A program made the translations under genes and the position numbers. 64,000 bases of DNA from an uncultured Peptococcaceae bacterium. GTDB lineage: Bacteria; Bacillota; Peptococcia; Peptococcales; Peptococcaceae. Positions 50,875 to 59,344 of this stretch are shown here, piece by piece (position 1 is the stretch's first letter; the number at the start of each line of letters is the position of its first letter). Location: NCBI GenBank assembly GCA_937976375.1, contig CALJRU010000030.1, forward strand, positions 1 to 64,000. The letters are read 5' to 3'. The notes below the pieces were generated by a model that did not search any database, was not told the origin of the DNA, and saw nothing but the letters and a program-made list of their open reading frames with translations.

Positions 50875-51606
50875 TCAGTTGGTGCCTTCGGCCTTTGCGA
50901 TTGCTTCGGTAAGATCGGCGCCAAGGTCGAGATCATGGAAGCTGTCGTCATCAGGCAATACCATTTCATATTTAATGGTTTTGTCAAATCTGGCAAAGAG
51001 ATCTTTGGCTGCAAGGTCGAGGATGTGTCCGCCGTGCTTTTTGTCGGATGAGATAAAATGGCTGTGCCAGCCTACCGTGTTTTGGCCTTCCATAAAACGT
51101 GGGCAATAAAAGGCGATGACGGTGCCATCGATATTTGTGAGGTCAAACACGGATTGCTGGCTCATGACGGTGTCCAGTGGAGGATAAGGTTTTTGCTGTG
51201 GATATTCACTGCGCACCTGGACGGTGTCATAGTGTCCTGTAATTTTGACCATGTAAAAGGCATTGATACCATATTTGGTTATTACTGTTGACAGCTTTTC
51301 ATGCAGGTCTTTTAGAGAGGTGGCGCTGTTTATCGTGGCTGTAAAATCTTCTTTGAAAAAAGTTACGTCGCCGAAGGGAACCAACGCATCATCAACGGCT
51401 TCGACGATGCTGCCGTCCGACAGCACCTGGTAGACCAAGCCATCCAGCATGATCAATTCGCCGTCCATGCTGTCAAAAGTACCAATGCCTGTGTCGCCGT
51501 GTCTTTTGAGAGTTTTTACTTTGACAAAGCCGTCATACTGCCCAAGCGTTAACGATTGCAGCAGTGCAACTTGGTAAATTGTTTCGCGGTCTGTTTTCTT
51601 TTCCAA
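50875..51606 (-). CDS. budA: Acetolactate decarboxylase
   Basis: 243 aa from TTG at 51606-51604 behind AAAGGAGA. YQVALLQSLTLGQYDGFVKV, GDTGIGTFDSMDGELIMLDG and WHSHFISSDKKHGGHILD (zinc-binding His cluster) are hallmarks of the family (AlsD/BudA). It converts acetolactate to acetoin, a neutral fermentation product that also drains excess acetolactate. No acetolactate synthase gene is near. It follows the MetE-like gene by about 50 bp on the same strand and may share its transcript. Confidence 0.93.
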   Translation of the reverse strand: MEKKTDRETIYQVALLQSLTLGQYDGFVKVKTLKRHGDTGIGTFDSMDGELIMLDGLVYQVLSDGSIVEAVDDALVPFGDVTFFKEDFTATINSATSLKDLHEKLSTVITKYGINAFYMVKITGHYDTVQVRSEYPQQKPYPPLDTVMSQQSVFDLTNIDGTVIAFYCPRFMEGQNTVGWHSHFISSDKKHGGHILDLAAKDLFARFDKTIKYEMVLPDDDSFHDLDLGADLTEAIAKAEGTN

Positions 51607-51656
51607 AATGTGGGTCTCCTTTAAAGGCCTTTTTGTTTATTTGAACGGAAGTGCTA

Positions 51657-52760
51657 TTACACCCATTCTCGGCAGCTGACGAGGAGATCAATTTTTTTCC
51701 ATTGGTCTTCTTCGGTGATAGCATTGCCTTCTTCGACGGAAGCAAAACCGCATTGTGGAGAAAGGGCGATCTTGTCTCCAACGACCGATTTGGCTTCTGC
51801 AAAGCGTGCTTTGAGCATTTCGGGATCTTCAAGGACAGGGTTCTTGGTGGAGATGAGTCCGGCGACAAAGGTTTTATCGTTGTCTTTCATGCCGGCCCAT
51901 GGCGCAAAAGAGCCTGAGCGTTCATCATCGTATTCAACAAAATAGATGTCGTATGGAATCTGCATGATGATTGGTGCTACGGCGTCGTAGAATCCAGCGA
52001 AAAGAGGTTTGCCTTTGAAGTTCCCTTTGCAGAAATGGGTGGCGATGGTCATATCTTTTGGATGGTTTTCCAGCGCTTTGGTGGAAACGGTTTGGAACCA
52101 GCCAAGTACCTGTTCCTGTGTGTAGCCGTTTGCGGCAACTTTTTTGAGGAAGTTGTCATCGATGAGGTAGGTCCAGGATGTGTCATCAATTTGCAGATAA
52201 CGGCAGCCGTGGTCATAGAAGTCGCGAATGGCATCTTGGTAGGCCAGCCCGATGTCATTGATGAGGGCGTCGAGGTCGTTGCCGTAGTATGGCGTTTCTT
52301 TGTTGCCAAGTTGCAGGACATGGTCGATGAGGATCATATTTGGACCAGATATGCATTTCTTCGCAGTGATGCCGTCATATTTCTGAGCCAGGCCATGCAG
52401 GTAGTCCCAGGCATACATTTCAGCATGGGCTTTGTTTTTGTCATAAGAGAATTTTCCTGTAACCTGTCCATATTCTACTTCATGGACGCCGCCGGCCAGC
52501 TGTTTGGTAACGTAGATGGTGTCGAATCCATCAAATTCTTTCAGCCAGTCCAGGTGCCACCATCTGCGGCGAAATTCACCATCGGTGACGAATTGCAGCC
52601 CATGGGCCACTTCTTTTTCAACGAGTTCTGCGATGGCCTTGTCTTCAACGGCCGTTAATGCTTCTCGTGAGAGGGTTCCTGCTTTGAATGCGGCGCGCGC
52701 TTCTTTGATCGCGTTTGGTCGCAGAAACGATCCAACGACGTCAACTTTGAATGTAATCAT
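51657..52760 (-). CDS. MetE C-terminal-like (YxjG-type) methyltransferase
   Basis: 367 aa, the size of the stand-alone C-terminal MetE/UROD-like barrel. FKVDVVGSFLRPNAIKEAR at the start, RRRWWHLDWLKEFDG, LQIDDTSWTYL, ATHFCKGNFKG (His and Cys zinc ligands) and LSPQCGFAS (second Cys) are typical. Such B12-independent proteins transfer methyl groups to homocysteine or similar thiols; the methyl donor is unknown. AAAGGAGG precedes the ATG, and a TATAAT (minus strand, about 52798-52793) could be its -10. Confidence 0.88.
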   Translation of the reverse strand: MITFKVDVVGSFLRPNAIKEARAAFKAGTLSREALTAVEDKAIAELVEKEVAHGLQFVTDGEFRRRWWHLDWLKEFDGFDTIYVTKQLAGGVHEVEYGQVTGKFSYDKNKAHAEMYAWDYLHGLAQKYDGITAKKCISGPNMILIDHVLQLGNKETPYYGNDLDALINDIGLAYQDAIRDFYDHGCRYLQIDDTSWTYLIDDNFLKKVAANGYTQEQVLGWFQTVSTKALENHPKDMTIATHFCKGNFKGKPLFAGFYDAVAPIIMQIPYDIYFVEYDDERSGSFAPWAGMKDNDKTFVAGLISTKNPVLEDPEMLKARFAEAKSVVGDKIALSPQCGFASVEEGNAITEEDQWKKIDLLVSCREWV

Positions 52761-52850
52761 TGTTCAAACCTCCTTTGAGTTTGTTCATTCATTATACAAG
52801 ATTTCGGTGGAGAATAGTATAGTTTAGCAGCAATAATAATAAAGCGTATT

Positions 52851-52878
52851 TTGCTTGAATGATTTTGTAAAATATTTT
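52851..52878 (+). promoter_or_regulatory. Possible promoter of the MATE gene leader
   Basis: TTGCTT at 52851-52856 and TATTTT at 52873-52878, 16-bp spacing. Weak boxes; if real, the MATE transcript carries a leader of about 150 nt with the repeats and hairpin below. Confidence 0.35.
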
Positions 52879-52911
52879 AAAATAAATGTGTGCCCTTTTA
52901 ATGGCACGATG

Positions 52912-52939
52912 ACAGAACACAGAACACAGAACACAGAAC
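52912..52939 (+). repeat. Four tandem copies of a 7-bp repeat
   Basis: ACAGAAC repeated four times without mismatch, between the possible promoter and the attenuator-like hairpin of the MATE gene. Copy number in such tracts can vary by slippage. Confidence 0.9.
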
Positions 52940-52965
52940 AAAAACAATATATTAAGCCGGCTTTT

Positions 52966-53015
52966 AAGCGTGAAATCTCAAGGAGTGCTTGTCCTTGATG
53001 ATTTCACGCTTTTTT
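52966..53015 (+). terminator. Attenuator-like terminator in the MATE gene leader
   Basis: AAGCGTGAAATC (52966-52977) pairs with GATTTCACGCTT (53000-53011), with an inner CAAGGA/TCCTTG stem and a T run, ending about 6 bp before the Shine-Dalgarno AAAGGAG. No gene precedes it on this strand, so it terminates only transcripts heading into the MATE gene: an attenuator by position. Confidence 0.75.
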
Positions 53016-53035
53016 GTTTTGAAAGGAGTTTTTTT

Positions 53036-54370
53036 ATGGAAGAAACAAACAAAATGGCGTTGATGCCAGTGAGAAAATTGCTGTATTCCATGGCGGTGCC
53101 GCTGATGATGTCGCTGCTCATTCAATCAATGTATAATATTGTGGACAGTATGTTTGTGGCGCGTTTGTCCGAAGACGCTTTAACGGCCACATCGCTGGCA
53201 TATTCCATTCAATTTTTGATGATCGCCATCGGCGTAGGCACGGCTGTCGGATTGAATGCATTGTTGTCACGAAAAGTGGGTGAAAAAAAGGCCGACGAGG
53301 CGTGCCGCATTGCCACCACTGGCTTGCTGTTGATGCTTGCAACATCAATGTTCTTTAGTTTTGTAGGGCTGTGCTTTTCAGATAATCTCGCAAGCATGAT
53401 GGCAGACGATATCGTTTTACAAGGATTGTGTGAAGATTATCTTTCTATCAGTTTGGTTTTTGGATGGGGGATTTTCATTCAGACTTATGGTCAGCGCTTG
53501 CTGCAGGCTGTAGGTGATACCTTTTTGTCGATGATCTCGTTGGTGGTTGGGGCGTTGCTGAATGTGATTCTTGATCCAATCATGATCTTTGGTTTGCTTG
53601 GGTGTCCTGCGCTTGGCATCAAGGGCGCCGCGATTGCCTCTGTGATTGGGCAGATGGCGGCTTCTGCAACGGCATTGATTCTAAATCGCCTAAAAAATCC
53701 AGTGATTCATGTGCGGTTCAAGGGCTATCGCTTTGTTTGGAAAGATGTGGCCGCAATATACCGCGTTGGGTTGCCGACCATTATTATGCAGGCTTTGGGC
53801 AGTGTTATGATGCTGGGGATGAACGCCATTCTTTTGAACGTATCAGCAACGGCCGTCGCTTTTTTCGGGGTCTATTACAAGCTGCAAAATTTCCTTATGA
53901 TGCCAATGAATGGTTTAGGGCAAGCAGCCATTCCCGTTGTAGGGTTTAACGATGGGACAGGGAACAAAGAACGTGTTCGTCAAGTGTGGCGTGTGTTAAT
54001 TCCAACAGCGCTTGTATTTGCGCTATGTGGCACGATGGTCTTTATGGTGCTGCCACATCAGCTTTTGGCACTTTTTGCTGCCAGCGATGCCATGCTTGCG
54101 ATGGGCGTTCCGGCTTTGCGCATCATTTCGGTAACCTTTGCCTTTGCAACAGTCACAATGATGTGTGGCTATTTCGCAGCCGGCCTGGGCAATGGTCTGA
54201 TCAATATGGTTGGCACAGCACTCAGACAGCTCGTCATCCTTGTGCCATGTGTGTATGTACTCCTACACATGACAGGTCTGCCCTGGGCATGGTTTGCCTT
54301 CTGGATCGCAGAAGCGGCAGCCTTTTTGTACAGCTGCCACGCTGTAAAACGCTTGGTGGCGAAGCTGTAA
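53036..54370 (+). CDS. MATE-family efflux transporter
   Basis: 444 aa from ATG at 53036 (seven bases after GAAAGGAG; the longer frame would pass through the hairpin). Twelve helices in two MatE repeats: PVRKLLYSMAVPLMMSLLIQ with YNIVDSMFVARLSEDAL in the first, and IYRVGLPTIIMQALGSVMM in the second. Na+/H+-coupled exporter of drugs or metabolites. The hairpin before it suggests induced expression, for example by a ligand or by ribosome-targeting drugs. Confidence 0.93.
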   Translation: MEETNKMALMPVRKLLYSMAVPLMMSLLIQSMYNIVDSMFVARLSEDALTATSLAYSIQFLMIAIGVGTAVGLNALLSRKVGEKKADEACRIATTGLLLMLATSMFFSFVGLCFSDNLASMMADDIVLQGLCEDYLSISLVFGWGIFIQTYGQRLLQAVGDTFLSMISLVVGALLNVILDPIMIFGLLGCPALGIKGAAIASVIGQMAASATALILNRLKNPVIHVRFKGYRFVWKDVAAIYRVGLPTIIMQALGSVMMLGMNAILLNVSATAVAFFGVYYKLQNFLMMPMNGLGQAAIPVVGFNDGTGNKERVRQVWRVLIPTALVFALCGTMVFMVLPHQLLALFAASDAMLAMGVPALRIISVTFAFATVTMMCGYFAAGLGNGLINMVGTALRQLVILVPCVYVLLHMTGLPWAWFAFWIAEAAAFLYSCHAVKRLVAKL

Positions 54371-54375
54371 TCAAT

Positions 54376-54410
54376 AAAACACCGAAGCCGAGCAATGACT
54401 TCGGTGTTTT
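54376..54410 (+). terminator. Terminator after the MATE gene
   Basis: AAAACACCGAAG pairs with CTTCGGTGTTTT around CCGAGCAATGA. Confidence 0.88.
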
Positions 54411-54466
54411 GTTTTTGCTTTTGCTGATGGATTTCCTTACAATTGAAATAACGGGAGGGGTTCATC

Positions 54467-55246
54467 ATGAAGAAGGTTATCAAGATCGTGTTGGCGGTGG
54501 TATTCGTTCTTTTGATCGGCCTAGGCTGTCTGATGGCAGTATTTGGCTTTTTGCCGGATGGACAGGGTCTGGATGCTGGCGGTCAAACGAAAACGGGTAT
54601 GACAGAAGAAGCACCTGTTCAGATGCTGGATATTGGTGTGCAGAAGAACGACAATGACGAATTGGTTTTCGACGTCACGCTTGACGATTTTATCGCCAGC
54701 TACAATGGTTATTATTGGCAGGACAATGAGGCGTGTTATTTGCGGCCGCTGGATGAATGGCAGGTTTCGGCGCTTGATAATACGGTAGAATCTGCTTATC
54801 CTGTGACGCAGTACAAACATCGTGCAGAGGATAATGTGTGGACATTGCCGGTGATGAACGTGATGGTGCCAGAAGGCGGCAAAGATATTCAGCAGGTGGA
54901 CCTCAATTACGATGAGCATAGTTATAGTGAAGCGTCCTATGCATTGTTTGAAAAAGATTGTTATTACACGCTTAAAGTGTTTTACCCAGATCTCAGCGAT
55001 GAGCAGCTGACCGCGCTGTATGAGGCTGTCAATCAGGGCGCTTACGATAACACTTTTCCATCCTCGCAGCAATACCGAACAGGCAGTGCGCAATTGCCGG
55101 CCATGTTGTATTATCGTGATGGCATTGGCGTATTTGGTTATTTCGCCATCGGAGCGCCAGTGCATTTCTGCGTGGTGCCAGTGGATGATGCCATGATAGC
55201 AGAATACGCAGCCAGCGGCGTGGATGTGCAGAAAATTGAGGGATAA
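54467..55246 (+). CDS. Hypothetical membrane-anchored or lipoprotein
   Basis: 259 aa starting MKKVIKIVLAVVFVLLIGLG, with a Cys right after (LIGLGC), which could be a lipobox or just the end of a membrane anchor. The rest (~220 aa) is acidic, rich in Asp, Tyr and Gln, without a recognised domain. Recognisable stretches include FIASYNGYYWQDNEACYLRP and YPDLSDEQLTALYEAVNQG. Probably extracytoplasmic. ACGGGAGGGG precedes the ATG; a terminator follows, so it is monocistronic. Confidence 0.8.
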   Translation: MKKVIKIVLAVVFVLLIGLGCLMAVFGFLPDGQGLDAGGQTKTGMTEEAPVQMLDIGVQKNDNDELVFDVTLDDFIASYNGYYWQDNEACYLRPLDEWQVSALDNTVESAYPVTQYKHRAEDNVWTLPVMNVMVPEGGKDIQQVDLNYDEHSYSEASYALFEKDCYYTLKVFYPDLSDEQLTALYEAVNQGAYDNTFPSSQQYRTGSAQLPAMLYYRDGIGVFGYFAIGAPVHFCVVPVDDAMIAEYAASGVDVQKIEG

Positions 55247-55247
55247 C

Positions 55248-55280
55248 AAAAGGCAGTGCCAAGATGCGGCGCTGCCTTTT
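55248..55280 (+). terminator. Terminator after the hypothetical lipoprotein gene
   Basis: AAAAGGCAG pairs with CTGCCTTTT, with a GCC/GGC extension inside. Confidence 0.85.
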
Positions 55281-55302
55281 GTGTGTTCGTTTCAAGTTCT
55301 GA

Positions 55303-55331
55303 TTGCAGAGCGCTTGTTTTTATGGTAATAT
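55303..55331 (+). promoter_or_regulatory. Possible promoter of the XRE regulator operon
   Basis: TTGCAG at 55303-55308 and TAATAT at 55326-55331, 17-bp spacing; both are imperfect. The operator dyads start 5 bp downstream. Confidence 0.45.
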
Positions 55332-55336
55332 GAAAT

Positions 55337-55366
55337 AAACTTCACGTGAAGTTTGCTTCATATGAA
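55337..55366. promoter_or_regulatory. Operator-like double dyad before the XRE gene
   Basis: A perfect 18-bp palindrome (AAACTTCAC-GTGAAGTTT, 55337-55354) followed after two bases by TTCATATGAA (55357-55366). Both are built from TTCA/TGAA half-sites. The position just after the -10 fits autorepression by the small regulator. Confidence 0.65.
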
Positions 55367-55378
55367 AGGAAGCGGTGT

Positions 55379-55612
55379 ATGAAAACAAGAGTAAAAGAAT
55401 TTCGCATGGCGCAGAAATTGACGCAGAAGCAGTTGGCTGATTTGGTACATGTATCATCGAGAACCATCATTTCAATTGAAAAAGGTCAGTACAGTCCGTC
55501 GTTAATGTTGGCTTATCGTATGGCGCAGGTGTTTGGGGTGAGTGTGGAGACGTTGTGTTGTCTTGCGGAGAACATGGCAGAGGAGGACAGGCGTTATGAA
55601 GATCTACAATAA
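55379..55612 (+). CDS. Small XRE-family regulator
   Basis: 77 aa from ATG at 55379 behind AAAGGAAG. One helix-turn-helix (MAQKLTQKQLADLVHVSSRT and ISIEKGQYSPSLMLAYRMAQ) fills most of the protein; the ending VFGVSVETLC is typical of YozG-like regulators. It overlaps the next gene by 17 bp, the usual pairing of an XRE regulator with a small membrane protein, and it probably represses its own operon through the dyads upstream. Confidence 0.93.
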   Translation: MKTRVKEFRMAQKLTQKQLADLVHVSSRTIISIEKGQYSPSLMLAYRMAQVFGVSVETLCCLAENMAEEDRRYEDLQ

Positions 55613-56030
55613 GAAAGGCTTAATATGGGGAGTGTTTTGTCTGGCGCTCGGCATATGGGGGTTGGTCATGGAATTGTTCATTCATCCAGCAGATTTTCTG
55701 CCGGAAACGATTAAGGGTGTTATTATTGACGGTATCCTTGTGCTGATTGGTTTAACGGGCTTTTTGCGTGCTTTTTCGGTGCGGGCAACACGTGAGGATC
55801 TTATTGAAGCAAACGATGAGCGTAATGAGCTTGTTCGCCTAAAAAGCGGAGCAATAACAAATAGCTTTATGTTTTGGCTGTATGTGTTGTTTGTGATCCT
55901 TGGCGGTGTTGGTTTCTACTGTACAGAAGAGATTGGCTGGGCAGTTGTTTGTGTTGTGGCGCTGCTGTTGATGACGATTTGGTTCATTTTGTCGATGGTA
56001 ATGGTCGTGTATTATGAAAAACGTGTATAA
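55596..56030 (+). CDS. Small membrane protein coupled to the XRE regulator
   Basis: 144 aa from ATG at 55596. Four hydrophobic helices: WGVFCLALGIWGLVMEL, IDGILVLIGLTGFLRAF, FMFWLYVLFVILGGVGFY and VVCVVALLLMTIWFIL, with a cytoplasmic loop containing EANDERNELVRLKSGA (DUF2178-like motif NDERN). Function unknown; the pairing with an XRE regulator is common in Bacillota. Confidence 0.8.
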   Translation: MKIYNKKGLIWGVFCLALGIWGLVMELFIHPADFLPETIKGVIIDGILVLIGLTGFLRAFSVRATREDLIEANDERNELVRLKSGAITNSFMFWLYVLFVILGGVGFYCTEEIGWAVVCVVALLLMTIWFILSMVMVVYYEKRV

Positions 56031-56035
56031 AAAAG

Positions 56036-56077
56036 ACAGCTTCTGAAACTGGCATGTTAGTTTCAGAAGCTGTTTTT
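56036..56077. terminator. Bidirectional terminator
   Basis: ACAGCTTCTGAAACT pairs with AGTTTCAGAAGCTGT around GGCATGTT, with A and T runs on either side, between two convergent genes. Confidence 0.92.
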
Positions 56078-56085
56078 AATTTTAT

Positions 56086-56793
56086 TTAGTGTTCAGCAGC
56101 AGCCAGAGTGCGCATTTTTGCGTAAGTAAAGTGGTTGAATACAGCAATGGTACGGCCGACTCCAATCATTGCGAGGATGGTGCCGATGCCAATGCCAACG
56201 ATATGACCGGTGCACAGCAGGCTGATTAAAAGAGTGATGGTGATGTTGGTCAGGTCAAAGCAATTTTTTGTGATGCCGACTTTTTTGTGAATGGTATCCG
56301 CAATGGTTTGCACGATGCCATCACCAGGATTTGGCACGATGCGCATATTGAGGGACATCGCAGCGCCGATGCCTGTGCAGATGATGGCACAAAAGAGTAC
56401 AACGAAGCGAATGCTTAGTTCTGCTGTGGTGCTGAGCCCGAGCGATGCCAGGTCTGGAATGGTGGCTGCGAAAACGTTCAAAAACCGTGTGAAAATGATG
56501 CTCAATGGAATTTGCAGAAAGTCCATGAGCAGAACGGTTTTGAGTGATGAGCGTGCGCTGACGGATTTTACGCCCTTGATCAGATGCAGGAGCATTTGAA
56601 TGACAACGAATGCAGCGTAAAGAGCGAGCGTCATATTGCCAAAATTATGGTTAAATATTTCTGAGATGCTGTATGATACAGAGATGATTGGTGAAACGCC
56701 TAGTCCAGCTTTGGTGTTAAGCGTCAAGCCCAATGCAAGAACGAGAAGTCCTGTGATATAAAAAAGAAAACGATACATTTGTGATTTTGCCAT
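56086..56793 (-). CDS. YczE/YyaS/YitT-family membrane protein
   Basis: 235 aa, about five helices. YRFLFYITGLLVLALGLTLN, TKAGLGVSPIISVSYSIS, MNLRIVPNPGDGIVQTIAD-like stretch and GIGTILAMIGVGRTIAVFNH fit the YczE family. Function is not established in the family. GGAAAG precedes the ATG. The 244 bp between its start and the next gene (57038) are A/T-rich; I see no convincing promoter pair there. Confidence 0.85.
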   Translation of the reverse strand: MAKSQMYRFLFYITGLLVLALGLTLNTKAGLGVSPIISVSYSISEIFNHNFGNMTLALYAAFVVIQMLLHLIKGVKSVSARSSLKTVLLMDFLQIPLSIIFTRFLNVFAATIPDLASLGLSTTAELSIRFVVLFCAIICTGIGAAMSLNMRIVPNPGDGIVQTIADTIHKKVGITKNCFDLTNITITLLISLLCTGHIVGIGIGTILAMIGVGRTIAVFNHFTYAKMRTLAAAEH

Positions 56794-57037
56794 AATATGC
56801 CAGCTTTCCTTATTAAGAGTCTACCCTTCTATTTTAGGCGTGAATTTTAGCTTTGTCAAATGAACACAGGATCAAAGTCTTGCAAGAAATGGTGACTGGA
56901 AAGGTGTTTTGAGTAGTTACAATAAGATGACATTATGAACTTTTATGGCTTATTAAATTGTATTTTAAGCAATTTTATATAAGATGATATTGGTAAGATT
57001 TTAATTGATCATCGAATCTTAGAATATAGGTGTAATA

Positions 57038-58018
57038 ATGAAAAAAACAAATAAAATGGCTATTGTGGCGGCAATGGTGTTGATGGCTGCTTGTTTGGCA
57101 TTGGTTATTTTTGCTATGGGTAAAGATGCTGATCCACAGGATGGATCCACCACGGAGTCACTGCCTTTGACGACGCCAGAAGAGGAAGCGCCAACTGCGG
57201 CAGAGGTATCAGCAGATTTGGCGTCCATCTTAGACAATTATTTCGCAGAAACGGGTGTTGACACCTCAGCGCTTGGAATTGCCATTTATGATTTTGAGAG
57301 CGGCGGCAGCTATGCATGGAACGATATGACGTATTTCACTGCAGCCAGTACCTATAAACTTCCGCTGGCAATGATTTACTATGAAATGGTTGCGAATGGT
57401 GAGTGTGCTCTTTCAGATGAGCTGGTCTATGAAGCTTATCAATATGAAGAAGGCGGCACGATTTGTTATGATTATTCGCCGGGCAGCAGCATTTCTATTG
57501 AAGAATTGCTGCACTGCATGATTGTTGATTCAGACAATACAGCCGCGCATATTTTGTTTGAAAATCTTGGCGGATGGGTGGCGTTTAAAGAAGCCATTTC
57601 AAAATATAGTGATGTGGCCATCGACGAAAATGATAGCGTGTACTATTCTTTTGATAATGTATTCACACCTGCCTTTATGGAAGATGTGCTTGATTACCTG
57701 TATGCGCACAAAGACAATTTTTCGACATTGCTGGATGATATGCTTCAATCCGAGCCTGACGATTACTTAAATATGAACATCGGTGATAAGATGGCGCAAA
57801 AATATGGTCAGTATGAAGAGGCAGAAAATGCCATAGGGATTTCGATGAGTGGCCATCCTTACAGTATTGCCGTGTATACGTCGTTGGGATATACAGGTCG
57901 ACTGCTGATTGGCGAGTTGAATGCCATGATCTGGGATTATTTTAATGAAGGCTATGATGGACAGACGGATGCAAGTGCAGATGCTACAGAGGGGAACGAA
58001 GCGTCCGTTGAAGTTTGA
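57038..58018 (+). CDS. Exported serine hydrolase of the class A beta-lactamase fold
   Basis: 326 aa with an N-terminal signal or anchor (MAIVAAMVLMAACLALVIFAM). The beta-lactamase-like catalytic motifs are AASTYKLPLAMIYYEM (SxxK) and IVDSDNTAAHILFENLGG (SDN). The third box, normally KTG, is ISMSGHPYSIAVYTS, so the basic residue is missing. There is no clear class A Glu loop. More likely a wall-related serine hydrolase than a drug-resistance enzyme. AGGTG before the ATG is a weak binding site. Confidence 0.82.
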   Translation: MKKTNKMAIVAAMVLMAACLALVIFAMGKDADPQDGSTTESLPLTTPEEEAPTAAEVSADLASILDNYFAETGVDTSALGIAIYDFESGGSYAWNDMTYFTAASTYKLPLAMIYYEMVANGECALSDELVYEAYQYEEGGTICYDYSPGSSISIEELLHCMIVDSDNTAAHILFENLGGWVAFKEAISKYSDVAIDENDSVYYSFDNVFTPAFMEDVLDYLYAHKDNFSTLLDDMLQSEPDDYLNMNIGDKMAQKYGQYEEAENAIGISMSGHPYSIAVYTSLGYTGRLLIGELNAMIWDYFNEGYDGQTDASADATEGNEASVEV

Positions 58019-58030
58019 GGAGGATCAAAG

Positions 58031-58058
58031 AACCGCGTGTTGTCGCACGCGGTTTTTT
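58031..58058 (+). terminator. Terminator after the serine hydrolase gene
   Basis: AACCGCGTG pairs with CACGCGGTT, six-base loop, T run to 58058. Confidence 0.9.
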
Positions 58059-58096
58059 ACGTTATAATGAAAAAACTTCGATAAGGGGAGGGGATT

Positions 58097-58810
58097 ATGA
58101 TGCAGCAGGCGGGTGTGAAACGCAGGGCGTTCAAAGCCGCTTTTCCGTGCACCATTCCGATTTTTGCGGGATTTTGGTTTTTAGGGCTGGCGTATGGTGT
58201 GTATATGCATGTGTCTGGCTTTAGTTTTATTTATCCTTGCATCATGGCAATGGTTATTTTTGGCGGTTCTTTGGAATTCATCGCAGTATCCATGCTCTTG
58301 AGTCCATTTGCACCACTGCAAACGTTTTTGGTTGCGTTGATGATCCAGGCGCGGCACTTGTTTTATGGCATTGCGATGCTGGATAAATTTAAAGGGCTGG
58401 GTTGGAAACGCTGGTATTTGATTTTTGGCATGTGTGATGAAACGTTTTCGATCAATTATTCGGTAAAAATCCCAGAAGATGTGGATCGTGGCTGGTTTAT
58501 GTTCTTTGTAACATTGCTGAATCAATTTTATTGGGTTTCGGGTTCAACCATTGGCGGCTTGGCTGGTAATTTGATCACCTTTAATACGGAAGGCTTGGAT
58601 TTTGTGCTGACGGCCATGTTTGTGGTTATTTTCCTAGAACAGCTGCTTAAAGAAGAAAAGCATTACACCGCGGTGATTGGTTTGGCGGCATCGTTGGGAT
58701 GTTTGGTTTTATTTGGTGAGAACAGCTTTTTGATTCCAAGCATGTGCGTGATCCTGCTTGTGCTGATTGGTTTTCGTAAGCCCCTGGAAAAGGCAGGTGG
58801 CTGGTTATGA
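58097..58810 (+). CDS. azlC: Branched-chain amino acid exporter large subunit AzlC
   Basis: 237 aa from ATG at 58097 (a second ATG follows directly). AFKAAFPCTIPIFAGFWFLG, FGGSLEFIAVSMLLSPFAPL, MIQARHLFYGIAMLDKFK and MCDETFSINYS are AzlC signatures. With AzlD it forms an exporter of valine/leucine-type amino acids and analogues. GGGGAGGGG upstream; overlaps azlD by 4 bp. Confidence 0.94.
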   Translation: MMQQAGVKRRAFKAAFPCTIPIFAGFWFLGLAYGVYMHVSGFSFIYPCIMAMVIFGGSLEFIAVSMLLSPFAPLQTFLVALMIQARHLFYGIAMLDKFKGLGWKRWYLIFGMCDETFSINYSVKIPEDVDRGWFMFFVTLLNQFYWVSGSTIGGLAGNLITFNTEGLDFVLTAMFVVIFLEQLLKEEKHYTAVIGLAASLGCLVLFGENSFLIPSMCVILLVLIGFRKPLEKAGGWL

Positions 58811-59133
58811 CGCTGATGCAGCAAATTCTCACCATTGCCATTTGCGCGCTGGGCACAATGCTGACACGTTTTCTGCCGTTCTTTGTTTTTCGTGAAGGCA
58901 AGGAAACGCCGCCATTGGTGTCTTATTTAGGGGCGGCACTGCCTTCGGCCATTTTCGCCATGTTGGTGGTGTACAGTCTGCGCAGTGTTGATGTGCTCAC
59001 TGGCAGCCACGGACTGCCGGAAGCCATAGCTATCCTCATCACTGTGGGGCTGCATCTCTGGAAGCGGCAAATGTTATTATCCATTGCTGGTGGCACTTTG
59101 TGTTATATGTTACTGGTACAGGTGGTTTTTTAA
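58807..59133 (+). CDS. azlD: Branched-chain amino acid exporter small subunit AzlD
   Basis: 108 aa, three to four helices: AICALGTMLTRFLPFFVF and LGAALPSAIFAMLVVYSL are typical of AzlD. ATGA overlap with azlC. Confidence 0.93.
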   Translation: MTLMQQILTIAICALGTMLTRFLPFFVFREGKETPPLVSYLGAALPSAIFAMLVVYSLRSVDVLTGSHGLPEAIAILITVGLHLWKRQMLLSIAGGTLCYMLLVQVVF

Positions 59134-59151
59134 GGATGCATTCAAGATGCA

Positions 59152-59185
59152 AAGAGTGGTCGCAGGATGGACGGCCACTCTTTTT
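59152..59185 (+). terminator. Terminator after azlCD
   Basis: AAGAGTGG pairs with CCACTCTT around an imperfect loop, T run to 59185. Confidence 0.8.
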
Positions 59186-59344
59186 ATGTGCAATAAGATT
59201 CAACCATAGAGACGCCAAATTTTCAAATCATTGTGATAATGAGGGGGCGATGCTTGTTTTCTCAACACAATTTTGTTAATGTATGATTGAAGGCATGAAC
59301 TTATATTAATGAAAGAAAATAAAAGAGGAAAGGTGAAATCTGTC

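Noticed and set aside
52912..52939. The ACAGAAC tandem tract as a CRISPR array
   Set aside because: Seven-base units without spacers and no cas genes nearby.
57038..58018. Calling the serine hydrolase a beta-lactam resistance gene
   Set aside because: The KTG box and a clear class A Glu loop are missing.
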